From the NCBI GenBank assembly GCA_905221605.1, contig CAJNDS010000386.1, positions 1-52,500 on the forward strand: a DNA stretch of 52,500 bases, read 5' to 3'. The DNA is from Symbiodinium natans. Taxonomy: Eukaryota; Sar; Dinophyceae; Suessiales; Symbiodiniaceae. Each line of letters begins with the position of its first letter. Positions within the stretch are counted from its first letter, which is position 1. The notes below the pieces were generated by a model that worked only from the letters and a program-made list of their open reading frames with translations, made no database searches and was not told where the DNA came from. Shown here in pieces: positions 43,387 through 52,500 of the stretch. Position numbers and translations under genes: made by a program.

Positions 43387-45702
43387 GTCCCCACCCAATC
43401 CTTCAGAATCGCTCGGTATGGGGAGGACGGCAGCCGACAAACCCTACCCTTCGAACCCTCACAAAGCTGTGAAATCCCCTACAGACTCACCTGGTCTCAC
43501 CTGACTCACCTGGACTGCATGTAAAGTTCTACCCTCCACCCCCGCCCGATTTTGGGCGCGGGTGGTCTGAGCCCAGCCAGAGTTAAAAGACAAGTCGCGT
43601 GGCTCCGCTCAGAACACACAGGGGAGGCTTCCGAAAACCGGGGGCGGGGAGGGGGGGGGGGGTGTCCTATCCTGGAAATTCCTGGAAAAAGGCGACTAGG
43701 AGTGTCTAGTTGGGCTTAGGACCTCATGAACAACCCGCTGTTGCTGGAGACATGTGCCTAAGCACTGAGCATCTTTGCCATGCTTTGCCACGCGTCAAGA
43801 CCTGTGAGAGGTCCCTGGTCTCCTTGGTATCTGCATTCACCTCCCACCGAATACGAGTTTAATCTACCCTCAAGAGGCCGATTCGCAACTAGCGTAACAT
43901 GAATCGTTAATCCGGTCAGGAGGAACTCTGGTCAGGCCAGGTGCAGATGGGGCGTCCTTTACTTGGAGTTGTTGCGGCGCCGACGTGCCTACAAACGTGT
44001 GCCTAGGACAGTGTTGGGAGGAACTCAATAGCCAAGATATGATATGAAGGCTCGGGCTTGTCTTGGCGTTTCTCAGAAACGGAATAGGGCGCACCAGACT
44101 CTTTGAATTTCACACGAGCCGTCATGGCCACATGTCAGCAGAGAAGTGCCTGCAGTGCAGCGAGCAGATTAAATTTTGGGCCCGGGGAGCCGAGATGTAA
44201 CATCTATCTGGAATGTAGCGTCTCAAAACAAAATGCTTCTGGAAAGATACAGCCAAACCACAGAAACTCGTATGAAAAGCGTGGGAGCTGAGCAGAAGCC
44301 GAAGAGTAGAGCCATAGGGAAGCTGGGACAAAACTCCACAACTCCACCAATTTGTTTGCTTTCCAAAGCGGGACTTGTTCACCTACGGAGACTCTTCACG
44401 TACCAAAGTGCACCAAGTGTTCCATGCATTTAGCACATCAGAATCTAGGCCGTTCCATCGGAGTCTTGGGGGGCTGGGGAAGGAGGGAGATGCGCATCAT
44501 GCTGTACAGCACTCGCAGGTTGTCTGAAGCTATGACTGGAAGGAGACCTGCAATCTAGGGAAGCGCCAAGAAGACAATCGAACACCCCCCTGCCCTCACT
44601 GCGTGCAGGAACTCCCACATGAGGGACACCTCGGCCGATCAGCGCATCAGGCAACTTAAATGGAGGGCAGCGGACGCTTGAGCAGGCGTGCTGAAATCAC
44701 AAACCTGCAGGACAGAGAACGGTACACTCAAACCATGTGACATCTGGGAAAACCTCGAATCCATGGAGCTGCCCTCCTGTCTACACAGCGAAAGCCTGGA
44801 GCAGTTTGAGGGCCGAGCTTTGAGCTACTGGTCCTGGCCACATGAAAGGAAAATCAAAGCAGCGTGAAGGACAGCGAGCCAACAACCAGGGGACCGGGTG
44901 ACAACTTGGATTCGAAGCGACAAAGTTCATTGACCCGCCTCCGATCCCAGGGATAAACGCTTCCCAGAGCTTGGTGGAAAATGCAAACGTGGCTCATGAC
45001 TGCTGCTGCCTGTTGCGACCTACGACTCCCAGCTCACTTCTGACAAGAGTGCTCAGCAGCCACGATACGAGTGGCACAACTGACCTCACGGGCTTTGAGC
45101 TTAGCGTGCGCCTCGTGGCCAGGTGTTGACTTCTGTAGTTGAGCGCAGTCAACTACTTTTCAACCGGCCTTCTCGCTTGCGAATGAAGGCTTGCGCAATG
45201 TCAGTCAGGCCCAACGTCAGCCAATAAGATTGGCGCTTGCAACCCCCTGCTGCACATGCATGGCCACACAACAGACACGAACTGCCAGGGTTCGAAACGT
45301 CTTGAAGCACCCGCTTCCAGCATGACCGCACCGGGCAACGTACACAGGCTTGGAACAGCTTGCTTCCGCAAACCACCACGGCAACACTACAACTACATCT
45401 GCGAGACACACTCCGCGGTCGCTCCCCTAAAGTGCCTCCTCCTCAGGGAGGACAGTGAGGTCCAGGCTCTCACCCGTAATTTTCCTCCACCTGAACGCCA
45501 AGCCGTTCTAACTTCTAGCGCTTAAAACGGGCTGGGCTGAATTTGGAGGTTCTTCGGGCAATTGATCCAAGGCAAATCACCACTTTGTGCCCAAAGCTTC
45601 TGAGCCCAAGGCAGGGCAAGCACCTCAGTGGAGGCGTCCTTGGCTGCACTCCAGGCAGAACGGGGGGGGGGCGGGGGCTTTGGCTGCCGAGCACCATGAA
45701 TT
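43387..45702. other. Gap between gene B stop and the 43.0-43.3 kb exons
   Basis: No phased exon chain was found. C- and G-rich runs lie near 43640-43662. Short ORFs on both strands carry no motif. It probably contains the 3' flank of gene B and the promoter side of the next minus-strand gene. Confidence 0.4.
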
Positions 45703-48700
45703 CTACGAATAGCTAAGAATGCTACGCCTTTTCGAACTTTGAAATCGTCTTCTAAGGGCAACCGGTTGTGGTGTCTTTTCAGTGTCACACAAGCCCCTCC
45801 CCGATGCAACGTTGAGGATGGCCTCAAAGTGCGATGACGGGTCGTAGCTGCCTGTGACGAAAACGCCATCCTGGAAGCACACGGGCGCTTGTAAAACGTT
45901 CAGCGGGTGCAGCGATGTCTAAGTTTTGGGACTCCAAAGGGGGGGCTCGGGTCCAAATACATCCGATGCTTCCTTTACAGGCTCTTGCGTATTCGCAAAA
46001 GTTGCAAAATTGTTCTGGTCTGCCAGGCGCGAGGCTGCAGTGCCGTCCGTGACCGGCTCGCGGATCTCGCTGATCTGCACGAACCTAGGCGAAGGATTTA
46101 TCCCTCGAGGCTTCACATCCGAGGATGCTAAGGCCAATCGCTCAACCCGAAAAGCAACCAAAAAGGAGGGGGGGGTGGAAGGGGCAGAGAGATTTCACAA
46201 GGCCGAACACGCATGCAAATCTATAGAAATACATACATGCAACCATGAATGCAACTGAACGCCCGCCCACAATGCTCCCAATTCTCAGGGTGCCCCGACT
46301 TGTGCTGGATGGGCCCCAGGAGCTTCAGGGCGGGCTCGATCTCCCTCTCCGGGTCTGGCGCGTGCGGCAGGCTTGGGGTCGGAGAGCTCGAAGAGAGCAC
46401 GAAGAGAGCTCGAAGAGGGCTTAGGCGGCTTAGGGCGAACTAAGGCGGTGGTTCCCGGGCCATGCAACTCAGTTGGCAGCAATTCTGACCAGAAAGCATG
46501 CCGGAACATGTATCATCATGTATCATACGCCACAATGAGATGCCATGCAAGCTAAACAAGGCCAACGACTGGAGGTTTCCACCACCGTGCTGACAATGGC
46601 CACGTACTTCTCCTCGTGTGTTGGTGCGAAGCGCCGTTCAAAGATTGGACTAACCAGCTGCGTGTCCTGGATAAGAGGGCTCTGAAAGAGACAGCTGAAG
46701 CTGCAAGCTGACCAAGACATCCCGACTGCGATTCGAGCAGGAGCTGCTTCAGGAACGCTAGCGGTGTAACCGGGAATGCAACGCTTGTCTTGGACCTCAT
46801 ACTGTTGCCGCCAAAGTTGTAGTGGAAACCTTTTCCAGCGACCGAGGTTGCATAGCGACTTCCAATCTGGTAAACAGCATCTCGAACCCATGGAGGGGCC
46901 CCTTTCCAGTTCCCGCAACAATCCTGCATTTTCTGTACAACCTCTCTCAGTTTTACGACTCCGACCACGGTCCCAAGGCGTTTCCTTCCTCTCTCTCGCT
47001 CTCTCTTCTTCTTCGTCGTTTTCTTCGTCTTCTTCTTCTTCTCCTCCTCCTTCTAATTCGTCTCGTTTGGGGAGTCGCCTGCCCGTGCACCGACACGCCC
47101 CTAGCTCAAGTCAGTTCAGGGCGCAGTCGGGCTTTGTTAGCCCCTGCTTCTGATGCACTGTTGGCTTTCTTTCCAGACTCCGAATTGAAGTTGCCATACC
47201 CGGACTTTCGGGGCTAGGCAAAGCGCCACGGCCACTTCCATTTCAGGTTGTAGGGATGCTTGTGGCTCTCTCTTTCGCTCTCTCAACCTTTAGCTGCAGG
47301 TCCCGCCGCTCCTGACCGCTGCAAGGCCCATTCCGATCCATTCCGCACTTCTGATTGATGAGAAGCGTGGTTTTACATTGCACGTATGAAACATAAGACA
47401 CATGATAGACATGCGCATCCTCAACACAACGGCGTGACTCCTTCGCAGCGATGCAGTGCGCCCATGAGACCATCCTAGGCAGGGCCACTTCAAAGAGCTC
47501 AAAGCGGGAGTCTCTCCCCCCGGCCTCTCCCACCCTCTCTGGAACCTATGGCAGCTACTTCGAGTGCCCGCCCATCCGAGAGCGGGAGGAGTAAGCACCA
47601 GGCATGACGTAGACGTCGTTCTTCCGCTTCAGCCTGAGGGACTGGTCGCTCCCCGTTGCTTTCACATCTGCCACATGAAGAGCACCGCTCACAAAGCTCC
47701 TCCCGCCTCCCGCCTTAAACCCACAGCCCCAAACTAATGAGTTCAATTTGCAGGCCTGAAACCAGAAGCCACCCAGACCCCCAAAATCTGCAGGAAGGTT
47801 GCAGCAAACGGACCGTTGTCGATGGTTTCGGATTCGGTGAGTGGGGCTTATTGCGCCGGGCCCCACATCTAAGGCAAAGAGGAAGGTGAGCGCTGTGCGG
47901 CAGCCCTTTCCTCGGCAAGCAAAGCCCAAGGGCCACGCTGCTTCTGCGGCAGGATGATCTGACACGACAGGGCTGGCTTTCCCTCCTGCCAGGGTCAAGA
48001 TGATACCTCCACTCCCTGTAAGGACTCGCGACTCATGGGCATGCTTCCGTTTCACTTGGCGGTGCTTCAAACATCTTCAAACATCCTTGGCTCAAACCTC
48101 CCTGACACCGCGCCCATTCCCTTGAATCCTGGTTCTTTGTCTCCGGGATGGGAGCGCCAAGGATGCCTTCGCGCGCATGCTGCACGCTTGCTGCCACTGG
48201 CGTTCCGCTCGGCACTTAGGGTTCCGGCTTCTCACCCGTCACCCACCAGTCATCCTCTAGGACAAATTCAAAGGTCGCCGATGTCCCCTCAAAAACTCCC
48301 GTTGTGATCACCGCGTCTTGCTTAGGCGAAAAGAATATGGCGCTTCGGCTGTTGGCATTCTTCTTGCCAGATGGGAAGCCGTCTAGCTGCACAAGCATCC
48401 ACAAGGGAGGATAACATGGCTCTGCCTGTGTACTGCAAAAGTGTCACTATCTCATCTCTGTCTTGGAGCACATATGCCACATTCTCCCTTCCTTCTTCTG
48501 GCTGCCCTCCCACTCTCAGTCACTCGTTCGGTCTAGCTCGAAGGAATCCGACTTCCTGGGCTGCCGGCAGATGGCGCGAATGACTTGACCTTTCACCTCT
48601 GTCCTGAACGAGCAGGGGGCTTTTGGTCTAAGAGTTCAAGGTTGATCCCAAGTTTGCTGAGAGCTCGAAGGAATGTTGGGGCTGAAGAGTTCTCTAGCTC

Positions 48701-48806
48701 AACAGCTGTCCGACTCACCGGTCAAATTGCAACGCCAAGAAAATGCACCAGGGCAGACAGCCTGGTCGGCTCCGCATAGGAGGGGTCGCAGATGACCATC
48801 TTGCAT
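45703..48806 (-). CDS. Gene B: multi-exon gene of unknown function
   Basis: The 5' chain is phase-compatible: 48736-48806, 48597-48705, 48426-48487, 48236-48383, 48098-48196 and an exon starting at 48015. Readings include CDPSYAEPTRLSALVHFL, APTFLRALSKLGINLELLDQ, ENVAYVLQDRDEIVTLLQYT, NANSRSAIFFSPKQDAVITT and GVFEGTSATFEFVLEDDWW. The 3' chain is also phased: 46263-46371 (PDPEREIEPALKLLGPIQHK), 45973-46074 (ISEIREPVTDGTAASRLADQ) and 45703-45870 (DGVFVTGSYDPSSHFEAILN), ending at TAG 45703. In between, 46830-46923 (APPWVRDAVYQIGSRYATSV) and the exon starting at 46681 (LIQDTQLVSPIFERRFAPTH, after a CTGTCTCTTTCAG acceptor) look real, but the joins are not all resolved. Introns as short as 30-42 bp are needed at two places. 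No family is recognised. Confidence 0.55.
45973..46074 (-). CDS. Gene B exon, GA donor
   Basis: It follows GTTCGTGCAG and has 34 codons reading ISEIREPVTDGTAASRLADQ, then NNFATFANTQEPVK. It ends GTAAAG before GAAGCA, a dinoflagellate-type GA donor. Phase 0-0. Confidence 0.55.
46263..46371 (-). CDS. Gene B exon, GC donor
   Basis: It follows CCGACCCCAAG and reads LPHAPDPEREIEPALKLLGP, then IQHKSGHPENWEHCGR. It ends GGGCGG before GCGTTC. Phase 0 at its end fits the next exon (45973-46074). A competing Met-started minus frame over these bases is Pro/Arg-rich and less convincing. Confidence 0.5.
46983..47055. repeat. CT-rich (CTT)n/(CTC)n tract
   Basis: TTCTTCTTCGTCGTTTTCTT followed by CGTCTTCTTCTTCTTCTCCT. 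In a gene B intron. Confidence 0.8.
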
Positions 48807-50040
48807 CTGCGAGGTGACCAAACAATGCCGTTGTCAAGCTGTCCCCACCGTTACGTTCGAATCCAAACAAGTTTTGGTACCTTAGGTGTTTTCTTATTCT
48901 CACAAGAAGCAAAAACTACATCCCTCCCAAGTCCAGCAATCTGGGGTGCAGCATGTTGTGCTTCAAAATCCATGGAGCTTCGAACGTTGGAACATGCTGG
49001 AACCCATAAGCGAAGTGCTCCGAAAAGCCCTTAGAAGCTGCTGAGCAGCTGATCCCCCAACACTTGGAAGACCCGAGTGGCTCACCTCCACTCTAAAGAG
49101 CACGTTGCGTCTACGAGAGCCTCTACAGTTCGAGTCCCTGCGCTGCCTTTATCTGTCCTGCCAGGTGCAAAGATCTCACACTTTTAAGGGGTTCGGACGT
49201 TGCTGAGCTGTGAGGTCTTGGACTTGCAATGGGAACGGTAGTCCCAAATGCTGTCTTGGGAACATCAAAGGCACCTCGACACGACAATCTTCCTACATCC
49301 CCTGGACCACCACGTTGGGATGAGGACCTGCTTCACATGTTGACGGCACGCTCTACAATTAGACAAGAGCTGGTCCCCCAAACCCTGTAGTCCCTAAAGG
49401 CCCATAGAAGTTGCTAGACCCTGAACCCCCGCCCCGGTATGTGGGCACTAAAAGGTCTTGTGGGCCCAAGACCTACGAACCTCAAGCGCCGGTCCGGCCC
49501 GGCTCAGGGTCAACACGGCCTCCGAAGAACGCGGATTGGGTTTTGGGCTTGGGGACCCTTCGGGATTTTGCAGCGGGCCCGGACTGTTTGTTTAGCATTT
49601 GCTTGCGTCTGTTTCTTGAGGGTCAGGCTCTCGCCTAGGTCCCGGACGCATGTCAGGGTCAAAACCGCGCTCTCGCCCAAGCACGCCCAAGCACACTCTG
49701 TGGTCGAAATCGCGCTCTGGTCTGCAGATGTTTATGGGTGCTTTGGTTCTCGGTTTCCTTGCCTCAATTCATCTGTATGGTTGTCAGTCATTAAGCCCCT
49801 ATTTCCCTGTCTACTTTCCTCTCGGCTTCGTTCTTCCATCGCTCCATGGCTAAATAGGAAACACGCCTATTCCTTTCTACAGTTACCTCTCTATGCCCTC
49901 CAGGTCTCAAGAAGAACTTTGGAGCTTCCTCTTGATTCCCAAGCCGCCATGTCCTCTGCATCATTTTATGGAGTATAGCTAGGACTTGCCAGGCATTTGC
50001 TGCTGCTCTCACCACGGTCCGGTCCCGCCTTCCCAAGTCG
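48807..50040. other. No gene supported
   Basis: Upstream of the last gene B exon recognised. ORFs such as plus 49439-49978 (179 codons, start MWALKGLVGPRPTN) lack motifs and are low in charged residues. Earlier gene B exons could be here but none is phased. Confidence 0.35.
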
Positions 50041-50045
50041 AGTTC

Positions 50046-50166
50046 TTACTGCCTTACTGCCAAACTGCCTTACTGCCTTACTGCCTTACTGCCTTACTGC
50101 CTTACTGCCTTACTGCCTTACTGCCTTACTGCCTTACTGCCTTACTGCCTTACTGCCTTACTGCCT
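50046..50166 (+). repeat. 8-bp repeat (CTTACTGC), about 14 units
   Basis: CTTACTGCCTTACTGC repeats with one diverged unit (CAAACTGC) near its start. It is followed by a C-rich run. The plus strand reads LPYCLTAL repeatedly. Confidence 0.95.
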
Positions 50167-51068
50167 CGCCCTCTCCCCCCCCCCCCCAGCTTGCATCGGA
50201 TGTGAGAATCCCTGGACGTACTTTCCTGCCTCATCCGATGTGTGCATCTTTTCTAAAGGGCTTGTTGCGGTAGTTCAATTCATCTGTATGTTAATCGAAA
50301 TGATGTCCTATTTCTTCTAGAAAACCCCTATGTTAATCAGGTTTGAATCAAAATGCCTACGCTTTAACCTAAGCCGAAAAGCCCTCAACACCCTACTTGT
50401 CTTGTATGTGCTTATTGTTGTCTTGTTTCTCACTTTCCTTGCCTCTCTTTCACAGACACACCTCAACTCATCTATAGTTGCATAGCTAGATCAATATTTC
50501 TTTCTCTTTACCTGCATCAAGTGTTAATTTCCTCCGGACGTTGAATCTTCTATCGTTTGAAGTTCGAAGGGTTGAATAGAAAGCCCTCCTGCTTCCTCCC
50601 ACAGTTTCTTCTACGTGCCCTCTGGGTCTCTAGAAGAACTCCTCCATTTCTCTTGATTCCAGGATTTCAAGCCTCCATGTTTTCTGTATTTTGATTGGGA
50701 AGGCCAAGGTGTTGCTGCTTTGCGCTGTCGACGCCCGATCTGTTTGTCGCCCTTAAACACATCAACACAGCAAGAAGCAAAAGTAAGAAACCAAGGCAAG
50801 GAGCATACAAGCAGAAGGCAAAAGGCATTGAACAAAGCAAAATGCAAAATGAAAAAGCAGAGGCAAAAACAAATGAAGCAACAGAGCGAGACGAAAACAG
50901 CGCCAGAACACCCACCCACCCACACACACACACACATACACACACACAATATATATTCATAAATACATAACGCGAGACCAATAATCAAAAATTCTCAGGA
51001 TTCCTTTAACATCTCTTTGGGGAGGATTATGATGGTGGAGCTTTTGGACTTTAGGTCTATGGTGTCCC

Positions 51069-51100
<32 letters not shown>

Positions 51101-51590
51101 CTATGTACTGACCCCCTTCGGTGACGCCTACAGCGCCGCTCCGGGTTTCTGCAGGTCGTGCTCGCCGTGAGCGAAGTTGCCTGGGGAGAAATGTTGTTCC
51201 GGATTTAGGATTTCTGTACTCGCATCTTTTTCGAACCCTACGAACTTCTGAAAATTCAACTACGACTGCTATGTCGAGGAGCACAACTGCAGCCCAGCAT
51301 ATATAATAGCCTTGATGCGCTTTGCACCCGAACAGTCAAACAGGTCTCGGGCACCACAGCCCACAGAGGAAATTGGGTCACTCCCTTACATCCAGCACCC
51401 CCTGAACGACAACCTGGCTGTGCAATGTTCAATTTTGAAGTTTCAACCTCTGCATGATCTGTGCTTCCAACAATGTTGCGCGCTTGTACAGCATCTGCAC
51501 TTTGACTTTGTGCTTATCCTCGTATGCGTGTCGAGGCCTCGATGTATCGTTCTTCGTGATTAGTCCGCAAATTTGTGCACAGACGCGCGA
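50167..51590. other. Intergenic DNA with (CA)n arrays
   Basis: Mildly AT-leaning, no phased exon. (CA)n lies at 50919-50948 and 51067-51101. Short ORFs have no motif. Confidence 0.45.
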
Positions 51591-51594
51591 GTGC

Positions 51595-52500
51595 GGTGTT
51601 TGGGTTGGGTGTTGGGTGTGTCGGTGTGTGGGCGTGTGGCCATGTGGGCGTGTGGGCGTGTGGGCGGCGTGTGGGCGTCGTGTCGGCGGTGTGTGGGCGT
51701 CGTGTGGGCGGTGTGTGGGCGGTGTGTGGGCGTCGTGTGGGCGGTGTGTGGGCGGCGCGTGGGCTGCATGTGGGCTGCGTGCGGGCTGCGTGTGGTGTGG
51801 GGGCTGCGTGTGGGTGTGTGGGCGTGTGGGGGCGTGTGGGCGGCGTGTGGGCGGCGTGTGGGCGGTGTGTGGGCCGTGTGGGCGTGTGTGGGCGCGTGTG
51901 GCTGCGGTGGGCTGCGTGTGGGCTGCGTGTGTGGGGCTGGCGTGGTGTGGGGCTGTGTGTGGGTGGGTGTGTGGTTGGGGGGTGGGCTGTGGGCGTGTGG
52001 GCGTGTGGGCTTGTGGGCGTGTTGGGCGTGTGGGTGTGGGGGTGTGTGTGTGGTGTGTGGTGTGTGGGTGTGTGTGGGTGTGGTGGGTGGTGTGGGTGTG
52101 TGGTTGTGTGGCTGTGTGGGTGTGTGGGTGTGTGGGTGGGTGGCTGCTGTGCGTGTGTGGCTTCGTGGGTGTGTGGCTCTGTGAGTGTGTGGCTTTGTGG
52201 GTGTGGGTTTGGGTGTGTGCTCTGTGGCGTGTGTGGCTTCGTGGTGGGTGGCCTGTGGGTGTGTGGCTTTGTGTGGTGCGTGGTGCGTGTGCGTGGTGCG
52301 TTGGTGCGTGGTGCGTGGTGCGTTGGTGCGTGGTGCGTGGTGCGTGGTGCGTGTGCGTGGGTCGTGTGCGTGTGCGGCGCGCGGCGGGCGCGGGCGCGGG
52401 TGTGGGCGACGGGCGCGTGCGCGGGCGCGGACGCGGGCCGGGCGGGGGCGGGGGGCGGGGCGGGGGGGGTGGGGGGGGTGGGGGTGGGGCCTGGGGGTTG
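51595..52500 (+). repeat. Strand-asymmetric GT/GC-rich tract running off the window
   Basis: The plus strand is nearly free of A. It moves from GTGTGGGCGTCGTGTGGGCG words to GTGGTGCGTGGTGCG and then GGGGCGGGGGGCGGGGCGGG. The 203-codon plus ORF (Cys/Gly/Val/Trp strings) is an artefact. Potential G-quadruplex and R-loop former. The window ends inside it. Confidence 0.9.

Noticed and set aside
49120-49145. Second tRNA-like word, AGTTCGAGTCCC
   Set aside because: Flanks pair over only three bases and no acceptor or anticodon stems can be drawn.
51573-52184. 203-codon plus ORF
   Set aside because: Translation of the GT/GC-rich tract.

Overview
The window looks like nuclear DNA from a gene-sparse protist, most probably a dinoflagellate of the Symbiodinium/Cladocopium kind. 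This is inferred from gene structure, not from a marker gene. No long uninterrupted ORF can be trusted. Instead the minus strand carries chains of very short exons (about 26-180 nt). They begin after AG and end at GT, GC or GA donors, typically AAG or CAG followed by GC or GA. That mix of non-canonical donors is characteristic of dinoflagellates. All genes supported here lie on the minus strand, which fits dinoflagellate unidirectional gene clusters. The rest is intron and intergenic DNA full of microsatellites, minisatellites and inverted-repeat elements.

Layout. 1-3.4 kb: low-complexity DNA plus two phase-compatible minus-strand exons (1344-1680). 3.5-9.2 kb: a repeat nest with a foldback (inverted-repeat) element family in three clear copies, an ~0.86-kb direct duplication, a 57-bp minisatellite that flips orientation near 6040, and a palindrome present in three versions. 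9.5-12.8 kb: gene A, minus strand, about 15 exons, stop at 9539. 12.8-15.6 kb: GA-rich, AT-only and GAGTGT-type tracts. 15.6-18.5 kb: a GC-rich 95-bp minisatellite of about 30 units with a higher-order duplication, followed by a 70-bp doublet, a polypurine tract, a perfect (AAAATGAATT)15 array and an AT-rich stretch. 20-28 kb: ambiguous, with scattered candidate exons on either strand. 28.2-42.8 kb: gene C, minus strand, a coiled-coil protein encoded by at least 24 micro-exons, most of them phase-0 and a multiple of three long. 43.0-43.3 kb: two further minus exons that are either 5' parts of gene C or a separate gene. 45.7-48.8 kb: gene B, minus strand, a chain of phase-compatible exons. 48.9-51.5 kb: no gene seen, microsatellites only. 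51.6-52.5 kb: a strand-asymmetric GT/GC-rich tract that runs off the end.

Functions. I do not recognise the family of gene A or gene B, and gene C can only be called a coiled-coil protein. Exon boundaries were set by reading frame, splice dinucleotides and agreement of phase between neighbours; they are predictions without transcript support. No rRNA, convincing tRNA, CRISPR array or prokaryotic feature was seen.
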